From an uncultured Collinsella sp. (GTDB lineage: Bacteria > Actinomycetota > Coriobacteriia > Coriobacteriales > Coriobacteriaceae): DNA of 6,288 nt. How positions within the stretch are numbered: position 1 is the first letter of the stretch; every line of letters starts with the position of its first letter. The notes beneath the pieces were generated by a model. It was not told the DNA's origin and did no database searches. It saw nothing but the letters and a program-made list of their open reading frames with translations. Shown here piece by piece: positions 1-6,239 of the stretch. A program made the translations under genes and the position numbers. The stretch is taken from NCBI GenBank assembly GCA_900542125.1, contig UQMO01000084.1:1-6288 (forward strand), in the 5' to 3' direction.

Positions 1-43
1 TTCATGAGCGTCTCGTGGGCTCGGAGATGTGTATAAGAGACAG
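1..43. other. Nextera sequencing adapter (artefact, not genomic)
   Basis: This is the Illumina Nextera transposase read-2 adapter ending in the 19-bp mosaic end AGATGTGTATAAGAGACAG (25-43), preceded by the constant part (10-24) and an 8-base index TCATGAGC (2-9). The same adapter stands inverted at the other end of the window. Genomic DNA starts at 44. Reading through it produces the well-known false peptide MGSEMCIRDR in an open frame at 15-284, which should not be annotated. Confidence 0.98.
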
Positions 44-464
44 ATTCTACATTCTGCCCCATCTTATAGCTATCAAGAACAGGCGTCTTCGCAAAGGAGC
101 CGATAACGAGCGAAACTTGATATTTGTCAGCCGCTTCGACCATCAACTCAACAGTTCGCGAATCAATCAAATCGTCCCCATCAACATACATGACATAATC
201 ACCGTGGCACCTTTGAGTACCAAAGTTACGCGCAGAAGAAAGACCGCCGTTCTCCTTATGCAAAATCTTAAATCGCGTGTCTGACCCAACGGCATCTTCA
301 ATAAGATCGATAGTATTATCAGTACATCCATCATCCACGATAATATATTCGATATTCGAATAAGTCTGACCAAGCAATGAGTTTACGCAAGGAAGCGCGA
401 ACATACCCACGTTGTACATGGGGACAATGACACTAACCAGAGGTTTATCAACATCAGAAGCCAT
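44..464 (-). CDS. GT-A family 2 glycosyltransferase, N-terminal 140 residues (runs off the window)
   Basis: This is the N-terminal half of a glycosyltransferase that would transfer a sugar from a nucleotide-sugar donor to a growing lipid-linked glycan at the inner face of the membrane. Visible family 2 signatures are the first strand VSVIVPMYN (10-18), the nucleotide-binding VDDGCTDNT (43-51), NGGLSSARNFG (72-82) and the metal-binding DGDD (95-98). The acceptor half is cut off by the fragment end at 44, so this is a cloning or assembly truncation, not a pseudogene. The ATG at 464 is chosen because a strong AGGAGG lies 10 nt upstream (475-480) and the protein starts right before the conserved first strand. 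The start is 4 nt after the stop of the upstream glycosyltransferase, and the ribosome site lies inside that gene's last codons, so translation is probably coupled. Donor and linkage cannot be told from sequence. Confidence 0.93.
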
Positions 465-468
465 ATAT

Positions 469-1302
469 CTAGGACCTCCTGAGAAAATAACGATATATCA
501 ACGCTCTAACGGAATTTGGCATCAGACAGACAGCGGCATGCGGCAAATAAGAACAGATATAATCACGTTTTGTGAAATAGCCACGCTCAACTTGAGCCTG
601 CTTAAATGCTTTAGCGTACTTAAGATACTGCGAGCCGCCCCTACGAGCATAGAAATCCTCACTAACGCGCATCGCAACAAGCGGTTCCTTCAGGTTATCC
701 GCCTTGCAGCCACATGCGAGCATCCTGTTAAAAAGATCCCAATCCTCAAAGTAGAGAAAGTCGGAACTGTAGTTACCAGCCTCCATAACTTTCGACTTTT
801 TAAACGTCATGGGAGGATGACGGAAGGGATTTCGCCTTTTGGAATAAGAACGTATAGCATCGATGCCCTTGGGAAGGTCCGTGGCCGCAACAGGTTCATT
901 GGGAGACGTGACGAATTCGATAACATCGCTTCCGACCATATCGAGCCCGCCATCAATAGCGGCAAGCTGTTTCTCCATACGATCCGGACGAGCTATATCA
1001 TCAGTGTCCATGCGTGCAACAATTTCGTTAGAGCAAGCAAGCATGCCTTGGCGCAATGCATACCCAAGTCCATGGTTTTTTTCATACGAAACAAAATTGA
1101 ACAGTCCAGGATGCAGGGAGTCATAATCTTGGAGCACGTCTTCAAGCTCATGCGTAAGCGGGCCATCCTTGACCATGACGATCTCAGCAGGAGAAACCGT
1201 TTGATTCAGCACGCTGTCTAAAGCCTGAATTAAATAGGCAGGATTTTCTTTTTTGTAAATGCTCATCAACACACTATAAGAAGAAGTAAGGTTTGTCTGC
1301 AT
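469..1302 (-). CDS. GT-A family 2 glycosyltransferase (AmsE-like)
   Basis: A 277-residue glycosyltransferase, probably cytoplasmic and acting on a lipid-linked oligosaccharide in exopolysaccharide or capsule assembly. In order it shows SVLMSIYKKENPAYL (10-24) with the LDSVLNQT helix (28-35), IVMVKDGPL (41-49) with the donor-binding Asp46, NHGLGYALRQG (76-86), the metal-binding ARMDTDD (96-102), and the later FEDWDLFNRML (186-196), which matches the catalytic-base region of this family. The opening and the MVKDGP motif resemble amylovoran-type AmsE transferases from memory; the donor sugar is unknown. The ATG directly abuts the TAG stop of the sugar transferase gene (1303-1305) and only a weak GGGG-type ribosome site precedes it, so coupled translation is likely. 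A start at Met13 is possible but would remove part of the first conserved strand. Confidence 0.92.
   Translation of the reverse strand: MQTNLTSSYSVLMSIYKKENPAYLIQALDSVLNQTVSPAEIVMVKDGPLTHELEDVLQDYDSLHPGLFNFVSYEKNHGLGYALRQGMLACSNEIVARMDTDDIARPDRMEKQLAAIDGGLDMVGSDVIEFVTSPNEPVAATDLPKGIDAIRSYSKRRNPFRHPPMTFKKSKVMEAGNYSSDFLYFEDWDLFNRMLACGCKADNLKEPLVAMRVSEDFYARRGGSQYLKYAKAFKQAQVERGYFTKRDYICSYLPHAAVCLMPNSVRALIYRYFLRRS
475..480 (-). promoter_or_regulatory. Shine-Dalgarno AGGAGG of the truncated glycosyltransferase
   Basis: AGGAGG on the minus strand sits 10 nt before the ATG at 464. It overlaps the 3' end of the preceding coding region, which ends at 469. It fixes the start of the downstream gene and suggests translational coupling within the operon. 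Confidence 0.85.
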
Positions 1303-2055
1303 CTATCGCCCCGTTCTCTTCTTGCCGAACATGGCACCGAAGGTGCCGGTAAAGCACTTCAAATCCATGCGGAAGCAGCGGTTCTGAACGTAGCGAAGTT
1401 CTATCTTTTGCCTCAGACCACTCTCAAAGGTCGCTTCATTACGATCAGTCGCTTGCCAAAGTCCAGTAATTCCAGGCTGAACTGAGAGCAGCTCAGCCTT
1501 TTCTTCATCCGAAAAATGCTGTTCAAGCTCATCCCTTGTAATGGGACGGGGACCAATGACTGAAAGATCGCCGTTCAGCACATTGAGAAACTGAGGCATC
1601 TCATCGATGGAGCATTTACGAATGAATTGACCAATCTTGGTAATGCGGGGATCATCGTTGACTTTGCGTTCGACTTCCCACTGATGTAGCTGCTCAGGAC
1701 TCAAATACTTCTGCACATCACCCGCATCGGCAACCATGCTACGAAGCTTGAAGATCTTGATGGTCTTTCCGCCCTTGCCGACGCGCTCTTGCGTATACAT
1801 AGGGCTGCCGGGTGATTCAAGGCTAATGAGCGCACACACTACAGCAAGAGGAATAAGCAGCAGAACACTCATCAAAAGACTGAAGGCTAGGTCGAACAGC
1901 CTCTTAAGAAAGCGATAGCCAAGCGTACCACTCGGTTTTATCTGATCGATAGCCAGTGCACCCTCCATTGATGCACAGTTCTCTTTTACTTCTTTAGCAG
2001 CCACAGTCAAACTTACGTCCCCGTTCCCCAGGGATCCCCCAATCGGTAAATTCAA
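1303..2055 (-). CDS. Membrane sugar-1-phosphate transferase (initiating phosphoglycosyl transferase)
   Basis: This protein belongs to the bacterial sugar transferase family (monotopic phosphoglycosyl transferases such as PglC and the C-terminal domain of WbaP). The family moves a sugar phosphate from a UDP-sugar to undecaprenyl phosphate, the first step of lipid-linked glycan assembly. Visible parts are a hydrophobic membrane segment at about 54-80 ending in a Ser-Pro-Gly motif, ERVGKGGKTIKIFKLRSM (90-107), DPRITKIGQFIRKCSIDEMP (135-154) with the catalytic Asp151-Glu152 pair, NGDLSVIGPRP (161-171), and PGITGLWQ (194-201). The start is uncertain. The listed TTG at 2055 is the first start codon after the stop of the NusG-like gene, but it has no ribosome site. 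ATG at 1968 (Met30) would give 221 residues, closer to the usual size, also without a clear ribosome site; GTG at 2004 is a third option. The first 29 residues show no family motif. It lies 33 nt after the NusG-like gene and abuts the next glycosyltransferase. Confidence 0.93.
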   Translation of the reverse strand: MNLPIGGSLGNGDVSLTVAAKEVKENCASMEGALAIDQIKPSGTLGYRFLKRLFDLAFSLLMSVLLLIPLAVVCALISLESPGSPMYTQERVGKGGKTIKIFKLRSMVADAGDVQKYLSPEQLHQWEVERKVNDDPRITKIGQFIRKCSIDEMPQFLNVLNGDLSVIGPRPITRDELEQHFSDEEKAELLSVQPGITGLWQATDRNEATFESGLRQKIELRYVQNRCFRMDLKCFTGTFGAMFGKKRTGR

Positions 2056-2088
2056 AAATGCGAACGAATAGCTGGTGCAACGTCTCCC

Positions 2089-2679
2089 TTACGTTTTGCT
2101 GGGAACGTCAAGCGGTAGCAGCTCCCTAAATGTGGAGTCACCCTCGCCCACGTCTACCAGGCACCAGCGTTTATGACGGTCGATCTTTTTAACGCGGGCC
2201 TCTTGCCCCACCAAGGGACCCTGTTCTATGTGCAACACGCCGTCTTCTATGCGCGCAACGCTGTTGCGCACCACGCCGTCGTCGTCTAGCACACTGCAGT
2301 ACCAGTCCTGCGCATCGTCCGGCATGGGCATGTACGCCCGCTCCCTACTGCCGGCGATGCGGCAGCCAAAGCTCAACTGGGCCAAAGCTCTATCGAGCGC
2401 GGCAGCATCGTGCGTGGCGACGAAGAAGTATTCCTTGTACATAGGTTTGGTTTGGAGCGACCATGCGCCGTCCCGCTTAAACCAGAACTCCTTTTGCATC
2501 ACAAAAGCGTTCTGCATCAGGTTGTGCGGGATAATGTGGCGGACCTTTTCGCAGATCTCGCGCTCTTTTCCATTGGGGGTGTGGACCAGATACCAGCGGA
2601 CGCGGCCGTGCTGGCTGTTGGTGGTGGCGCCGTTAAATGCGCCCGGCAGCTGCTCTCGGCGCCGTGCCGTCTGTTCCAT
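2089..2679 (-). CDS. LoaP/RfaH-type specialised NusG paralogue (transcription antiterminator)
   Basis: A 196-residue NusG-like protein. It has an NGN domain at about 28-120, starting with the typical WYLVHTPNGKEREICEKV (29-46) and containing KPMYKEYFFVAT (78-89), a linker, and a KOW-type segment GPLVGQEARVKKIDRHKRW (154-172). NusG paralogues of this kind (RfaH, LoaP, UpxY) bind RNA polymerase and let it read through pauses and terminators in long operons, often for capsule or secondary-metabolite genes. Here it is the first gene of a glycan operon, the position expected of a dedicated antiterminator. ATG at 2679 is preferred over the upstream in-frame GTG at 2712, because AAGGGGG lies about 8 nt before the ATG and nothing similar precedes the GTG. 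LoaP-like is my best reading because actinobacteria carry LoaP, but a separate NusG subfamily is possible. It is too divergent to be the housekeeping nusG. Confidence 0.88.
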   Translation of the reverse strand: MEQTARRREQLPGAFNGATTNSQHGRVRWYLVHTPNGKEREICEKVRHIIPHNLMQNAFVMQKEFWFKRDGAWSLQTKPMYKEYFFVATHDAAALDRALAQLSFGCRIAGSRERAYMPMPDDAQDWYCSVLDDDGVVRNSVARIEDGVLHIEQGPLVGQEARVKKIDRHKRWCLVDVGEGDSTFRELLPLDVPSKT

Positions 2680-2700
2680 GTTCTCGCCCCCTTTTCTTGC

Positions 2701-2717
2701 TTTGCGGCACACGCAAA
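2701..2717 (-). promoter_or_regulatory. Hairpin in the 5' leader of the antiterminator gene
   Basis: The minus-strand leader holds a perfect 6-bp stem, TTTGCG with CGCAAA, around a 5-nt loop. Two more G-C/C-G pairs can be added at the base across a single bulged A. It sits 21 nt before the preferred ATG and just upstream of the AAGGGGG ribosome site. No U-run follows, so it is not an intrinsic terminator. LoaP-type proteins are known to act through a hairpin in the nascent leader RNA, so this is a candidate recognition element; the specific link is inference. Confidence 0.5.
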
Positions 2718-2801
2718 TGCAGGAGCGTTTAGAACAGGCTTCTCGCTCGCAGCTAGGCGCAGTCGCAAAAGTACAGGTTTTTGTATCTTTCGACAGACGA
2801 C

Positions 2802-2832
2802 ATTATACGAGCAATTAATCAGCGTTTGCCCA
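2802..2832 (-). promoter_or_regulatory. Promoter of the glycan operon, inside the inverted repeat
   Basis: A perfect TATAAT -10 box (2802-2807 on the minus strand) points toward the antiterminator gene, with a predicted transcript start near 2793-2796 and a leader of about 115 nt. The -35 is weak: the best fit is TGGGCA (2827-2832), 4 of 6 matches at a long 19-nt spacing. That suggests help from an activator, or dependence on the -10 alone. No comparable promoter was found facing the other way within the segment. Confidence 0.65.
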
Positions 2833-2843
2833 GATTACGCAAA

Positions 2844-2864
2844 ATGTACTGCTAGTAGGTACAT
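2844..2864. promoter_or_regulatory. Dyad ATGTAC-N9-GTACAT upstream of the -35
   Basis: A 21-bp imperfect palindrome with perfect 6-bp arms centred about 59 bp upstream of the predicted transcript start, inside the putative invertible segment. The position fits an activator or recombination-accessory site. The GTAC core also occurs at one end of each 15-bp arm, so the resemblance may reflect one shared binding preference. No regulator family is recognised. Confidence 0.4.
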
Positions 2865-2905
2865 CTCCATACCCCTCTACAAAAACCTGTACCTTTTTGT
2901 GCAAC

Positions 2906-2933
2906 AAAAAAGCCGCTCAACCAGCGGCTTTTC
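2906..2933. terminator. Bidirectional intrinsic terminator
   Basis: The 8-bp stem AAGCCGCT (2910-2917) with AGCGGCTT (2923-2930) encloses the 5-nt loop CAACC. On the minus strand it is followed by six T, so it backs up the thrS terminator. On the plus strand it is followed by TTTTCTT. It therefore separates thrS from the glycan operon promoter in both directions, and would stop transcription if the neighbouring promoter segment were inverted. Confidence 0.85.
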
Positions 2934-2946
2934 TTATTTGGGCATG

Positions 2947-2981
2947 AAAAAGGCGACCACCCTTTGTGGACGGTCGCCTTT
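2947..2981 (-). terminator. thrS intrinsic terminator
   Basis: The 10-bp stem AAAGGCGACC (2949-2958) with GGTCGCCTTT (2972-2981), a 13-nt loop and five T on the minus strand. It lies 22 nt past the thrS stop. It is the first of two tandem hairpin terminators after thrS. Confidence 0.9.
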
Positions 2982-3003
2982 GTTAATTGTTGTGAAGCTT
3001 GCC

Positions 3004-4767
<1,764 letters not shown>

Positions 4768-4793
4768 GGGTATGTTTTCTCCTCTCGGATGCC

Positions 4794-4837
4794 TGATGCA
4801 AGTGCGTGCGATGCGCTCGGCGTTTTAACTTGCATCA
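4794..4837. repeat. 10-bp inverted repeat in the thrS leader
   Basis: TGATGCAAGT (4794-4803) and its exact reverse complement ACTTGCATCA (4828-4837) are 24 bp apart. The promoter-proximal arm starts at the edge of the -10 box and spans the predicted transcript start; the other arm lies about 27-36 nt into the leader. This could be a pair of half-sites for a repressor. It is less likely to be a complete RNA hairpin, because the first arm would be only partly transcribed. No T-box specifier or antiterminator motif is visible. Confidence 0.55.
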
Positions 4838-4864
4838 TTATAGGCAGGTTGCCTTGGTATACAA
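4837..4864 (-). promoter_or_regulatory. thrS promoter
   Basis: A perfect TATAAT (4837-4842) with TTGTAT (4859-4864) at 16-nt spacing on the minus strand. The predicted start is near 4829-4831, giving a leader of about 62 nt. thrS thus has its own promoter, after the hairpin of the upstream gene. Confidence 0.75.
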
Positions 4865-4865
4865 G

Positions 4866-4896
4866 CGCCCGCCGCACCTTAATGGCACGGCGGGCG
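4866..4896 (-). terminator. Strong GC hairpin, probable terminator of the zinc-ribbon gene
   Basis: A 13-position stem (4866-4878 with 4884-4896) around a 5-nt loop. On the minus-strand RNA all positions pair, two as G-U wobbles; on the plus strand these two become C-A and A-C mismatches. The minus-strand transcript is therefore the better folder and probably the selected one. The T-run after it on the minus strand is poor (CTTGTAT), so termination may be partial, while the plus strand has ATTTTCT. It lies about 96 nt past the stop of the zinc-ribbon gene. Confidence 0.6.
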
Positions 4897-4991
4897 ATTT
4901 TCTACGCATGCTTCATCGTGTGGGGCGGGGTGTGGGGCGCGCGCGGCTTGCGGCGTGCCCGTGGCTTGCGACCGGCCCTGCGATGGATGCG

Positions 4992-5423
4992 TTACTGGAT
5001 GCGAGTTCGGCAGTAGGGGCAGACCTTCCAGTGCGCATCGAGCGGGCGATGGCAGCTGGGGCAGACGTTGCGAACCTGGGTGTCGCACACCGGGCAGACG
5101 ACAAAGTCCTTCTCGATGGGCGCGCCGCACTGCGGGCAGGTGCCGTACTGGGCAAGCTGGCGCTCGCGCAGAGCCATGTCCAGCTCCTGCTCCTCGCGGT
5201 CGGAGGCGTAGGAGTGCGGGCGCAGGACCAGATAGGCGATGAGGCCTACAAACGGGATGAGGGCGATGATGCCCCACGCCACGTAGGCGCTGGCGCCGCG
5301 GCGGCGAGCGTCGATGAACACATAGACGACCGACAGCACATACAGGGCGATGATAAAGCCAACGAAGGCATAGACGACGCCCATAAGCTGCGGCGACATG
5401 AGCTCGGAGATGTACTTGGACAT
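4992..5423 (-). CDS. Two-helix membrane protein with C-terminal double zinc ribbon
   Basis: A 143-residue protein of unknown function. It has two membrane segments at about 13-36 and 46-68, the second reading YVAWGIIALIPFVGLIAYLV (47-66), which resembles the N-terminal membrane part seen in phospholipase D-type and related small envelope proteins. A charged, likely helical stretch (74-92) follows. Then come eight cysteines in four CxxC pairs (96/99, 110/113, 121/124, 135/138), which form two zinc ribbons as in double-zinc-ribbon families. The ribbons probably face the cytoplasm and hold partner proteins, but no activity can be assigned. ATG at 5423 is preferred over an upstream in-frame start at 5468, because AAAGGT lies about 9 nt before it. 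It is transcribed alone, away from the repeat array. Upstream only weak promoter-like pieces are seen (TATAAA at 5477-5482, TTGACC at 5454-5459), none well spaced. Confidence 0.85.
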   Translation of the reverse strand: MSKYISELMSPQLMGVVYAFVGFIIALYVLSVVYVFIDARRRGASAYVAWGIIALIPFVGLIAYLVLRPHSYASDREEQELDMALRERQLAQYGTCPQCGAPIEKDFVVCPVCDTQVRNVCPSCHRPLDAHWKVCPYCRTRIQ

Positions 5424-5521
5424 TAGGGGTACCTTTCGGAATATTAACAGTCCGGTCAAGTTTACCACGGGGTTTGTTTATATGGGACCACGGCTAGGGG
5501 CGGGGCTGGCGCGGACACAAA

Positions 5522-5979
5522 CATCTCAATCTGTAACAGGTGGAGGCGGAATCCGGCTCTAGATGTTACAGGTCGAGACACAGGGCCCCTCCCCGACTTC
5601 TATCTCGATCTGTAACATCTTGAGCCCCAAAACCCCTCTTACTGTTACAGATCGAGACATTCAAAATCCGCCTGAAGGTTTGTCTTGATCTGTAACATCT
5701 AGAACCCAAATCCTCAGCTTACTGTTACAGATCGAGACAAAGAAGACCGTCCAAACCGAATGTCTCAATCTGTAACAGTTACTCGGCAAAAACAGGTCTA
5801 ACTGTTACAGATTTAGACATTCGAAATCGACTGATTGGTTCATCTAAATCTGTAACATCTAGACCCCAAAACGGTCCCTAGATGTTACAGATCGAGACAG
5901 AAGAATCTCTCCCCGGCTTCATTCTCGATCTGTAACATCTTGGGCTCCAAAACCCCTCTTACTGTTACAGATCGAGACA
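5522..5979. repeat. Array of six 59-nt inverted-repeat units at an 80-bp period
   Basis: Six units run 5522-5580, 5601-5659, 5681-5739, 5761-5819, 5841-5899 and 5921-5979. Each is exactly 59 nt, made of a 17-nt left arm (consensus TGTCTCGATCTGTAACA), 25 nt of spacer, and the 17-nt right arm TGTTACAGATCGAGACA. Linkers are 20 nt once and 21 nt four times, so unit starts are 79 or 80 bp apart. Seen another way, it is twelve copies of one 17-mer alternating in orientation, with start-to-start steps of 42 and 37-38 bp. Right arms are nearly invariant; left arms vary mostly in their outer five bases. Spacers are partly conserved (CCAAAA in several) and linkers less so. The array fills the divergent intergenic space between the zinc-ribbon gene and a partial oxidoreductase gene. 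No open frame or promoter is convincing in it. Function is unknown: multi-site operator, structured RNA or recombination substrate are all open. Confidence 0.95.
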
Positions 5980-6115
5980 AACCTCCGGCACTGGGATCAG
6001 CAGACAAAGACGTCGACGTTGCCGAGTCTCCCCTTGCCTGCCGTTGGCGGGTGTTGCAGGGCTGTTCGCCGCATTGCCGCTGCGCTGGGGGTGTGCAGAC
6101 CGTAGGATAGTCTTA
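5980..6115. other. Intergenic stretch between array and oxidoreductase gene, nothing clear
   Basis: No gene, terminator or repeat is supported here. The perfect 10-bp palindrome ACGTCGACGT (6010-6019) is the only ordered element and could be chance. A weak -10-like TAGGAT (6103-6108) is present without a matching -35. An apparent minus-strand open frame over this stretch starts inside the adapter and is an artefact. Confidence 0.5.
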
Positions 6116-6130
6116 TTGACAGCCTGTCAA
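6116..6130. promoter_or_regulatory. Perfect palindrome TTGACA-GCC-TGTCAA (candidate operator)
   Basis: A 15-bp perfect palindrome with 6-bp arms and a 3-bp centre, ending 17 nt before the GTG of the downstream gene. The left half equals a consensus -35 box, but no -10 lies at the right distance. An operator for a dimeric regulator, overlapping the transcript start or leader, is the more likely reading. It does not fit the FNR spacing TTGAT-N4-ATCAA, and no regulator is assigned. Confidence 0.5.
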
Positions 6131-6147
6131 CTTGTCTTGGAGGCACC

Positions 6148-6239
6148 GTGGCAGAAACGTTTGATATCGCAATTGTGGGCGCGGGCATTACCGGATGCGC
6201 CATCGCGCGGCAGCTCGCGCGGTTTGACCTGTCCATTTG
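6148..6239 (+). CDS. FAD-dependent oxidoreductase, first 30 residues (runs off the window)
   Basis: The N-terminus shows a dinucleotide-binding Rossmann fold: FDIAIVGAGITGCAIARQLA (5-24), with the glycine-rich GAGITG at 11-16 and the following helix. The GAGITGCAIARQL form recalls the glycerol-3-phosphate dehydrogenase (GlpA) and L-2-hydroxyglutarate oxidase group of FAD enzymes, but 30 residues cannot decide the substrate. The GTG start at 6148 has a good GGAGG 5 nt upstream. Genomic sequence ends at 6239; the bases after it are adapter, so the true codon 31 is unknown. The gene is divergent from the zinc-ribbon gene, with the repeat array between. Confidence 0.85.

Larger units (their letters stand above)
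2771..2892. repeat. Perfect 15-bp inverted repeat flanking the operon promoter (putative invertible segment)
   Basis: GTACAGGTTTTTGTA occurs at 2771-2785, and its exact reverse complement TACAAAAACCTGTAC occurs at 2878-2892, leaving 92 bp between. The match extends three further bases on the outer side if one mismatch is allowed. The interval holds the only good promoter for the glycan operon. Each arm has a TACA and TGTA dyad around a short asymmetric core, which is compatible with a tyrosine-recombinase site. No recombinase gene is in the window. There is no obvious target-site duplication outside the arms, which argues against a miniature transposon. Confidence 0.75.

Noticed and set aside
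15..284. Plus-strand open frame starting MGSEMCIRDR
   Set aside because: Its start is translated adapter; the remainder is antisense to the partial glycosyltransferase.
412..1221. Plus-strand open frame of 269 codons over the glycosyltransferase
   Set aside because: It lies opposite a gene with clear family 2 glycosyltransferase motifs and has no recognisable domain of its own.
2701..2717. Intrinsic terminator in the glycan operon leader
   Set aside because: No U-run follows the hairpin; the next bases are GCAAGAAAAGGGGG, which includes the ribosome site.
2771..2892. Miniature transposon with terminal inverted repeats
   Set aside because: There is no direct target duplication outside the arms, and the content is a promoter facing the operon; kept only as a lesser alternative to an invertible segment.
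4768..4836. T-box riboswitch ahead of thrS
   Set aside because: The leader is only about 62 nt and has no T-box core sequence, specifier loop or terminator/antiterminator pair.
4806..5426. Plus-strand open frame opposite the zinc-ribbon gene
   Set aside because: The minus strand has four CxxC pairs, two membrane helices and a ribosome site; the plus-strand product is a compositional shadow.
5522..5979. CRISPR array
   Set aside because: The repeats alternate in orientation, the spaces are partly homologous to each other, and no cas gene is present.
5522..5979. Integron attC sites, suggested by the 59-nt unit length
   Set aside because: The conserved attC ends (RYYYAAC and GTTRRRY) do not match the CTGTAAC and GTTACAG ends here, and there are no cassettes or integrase.
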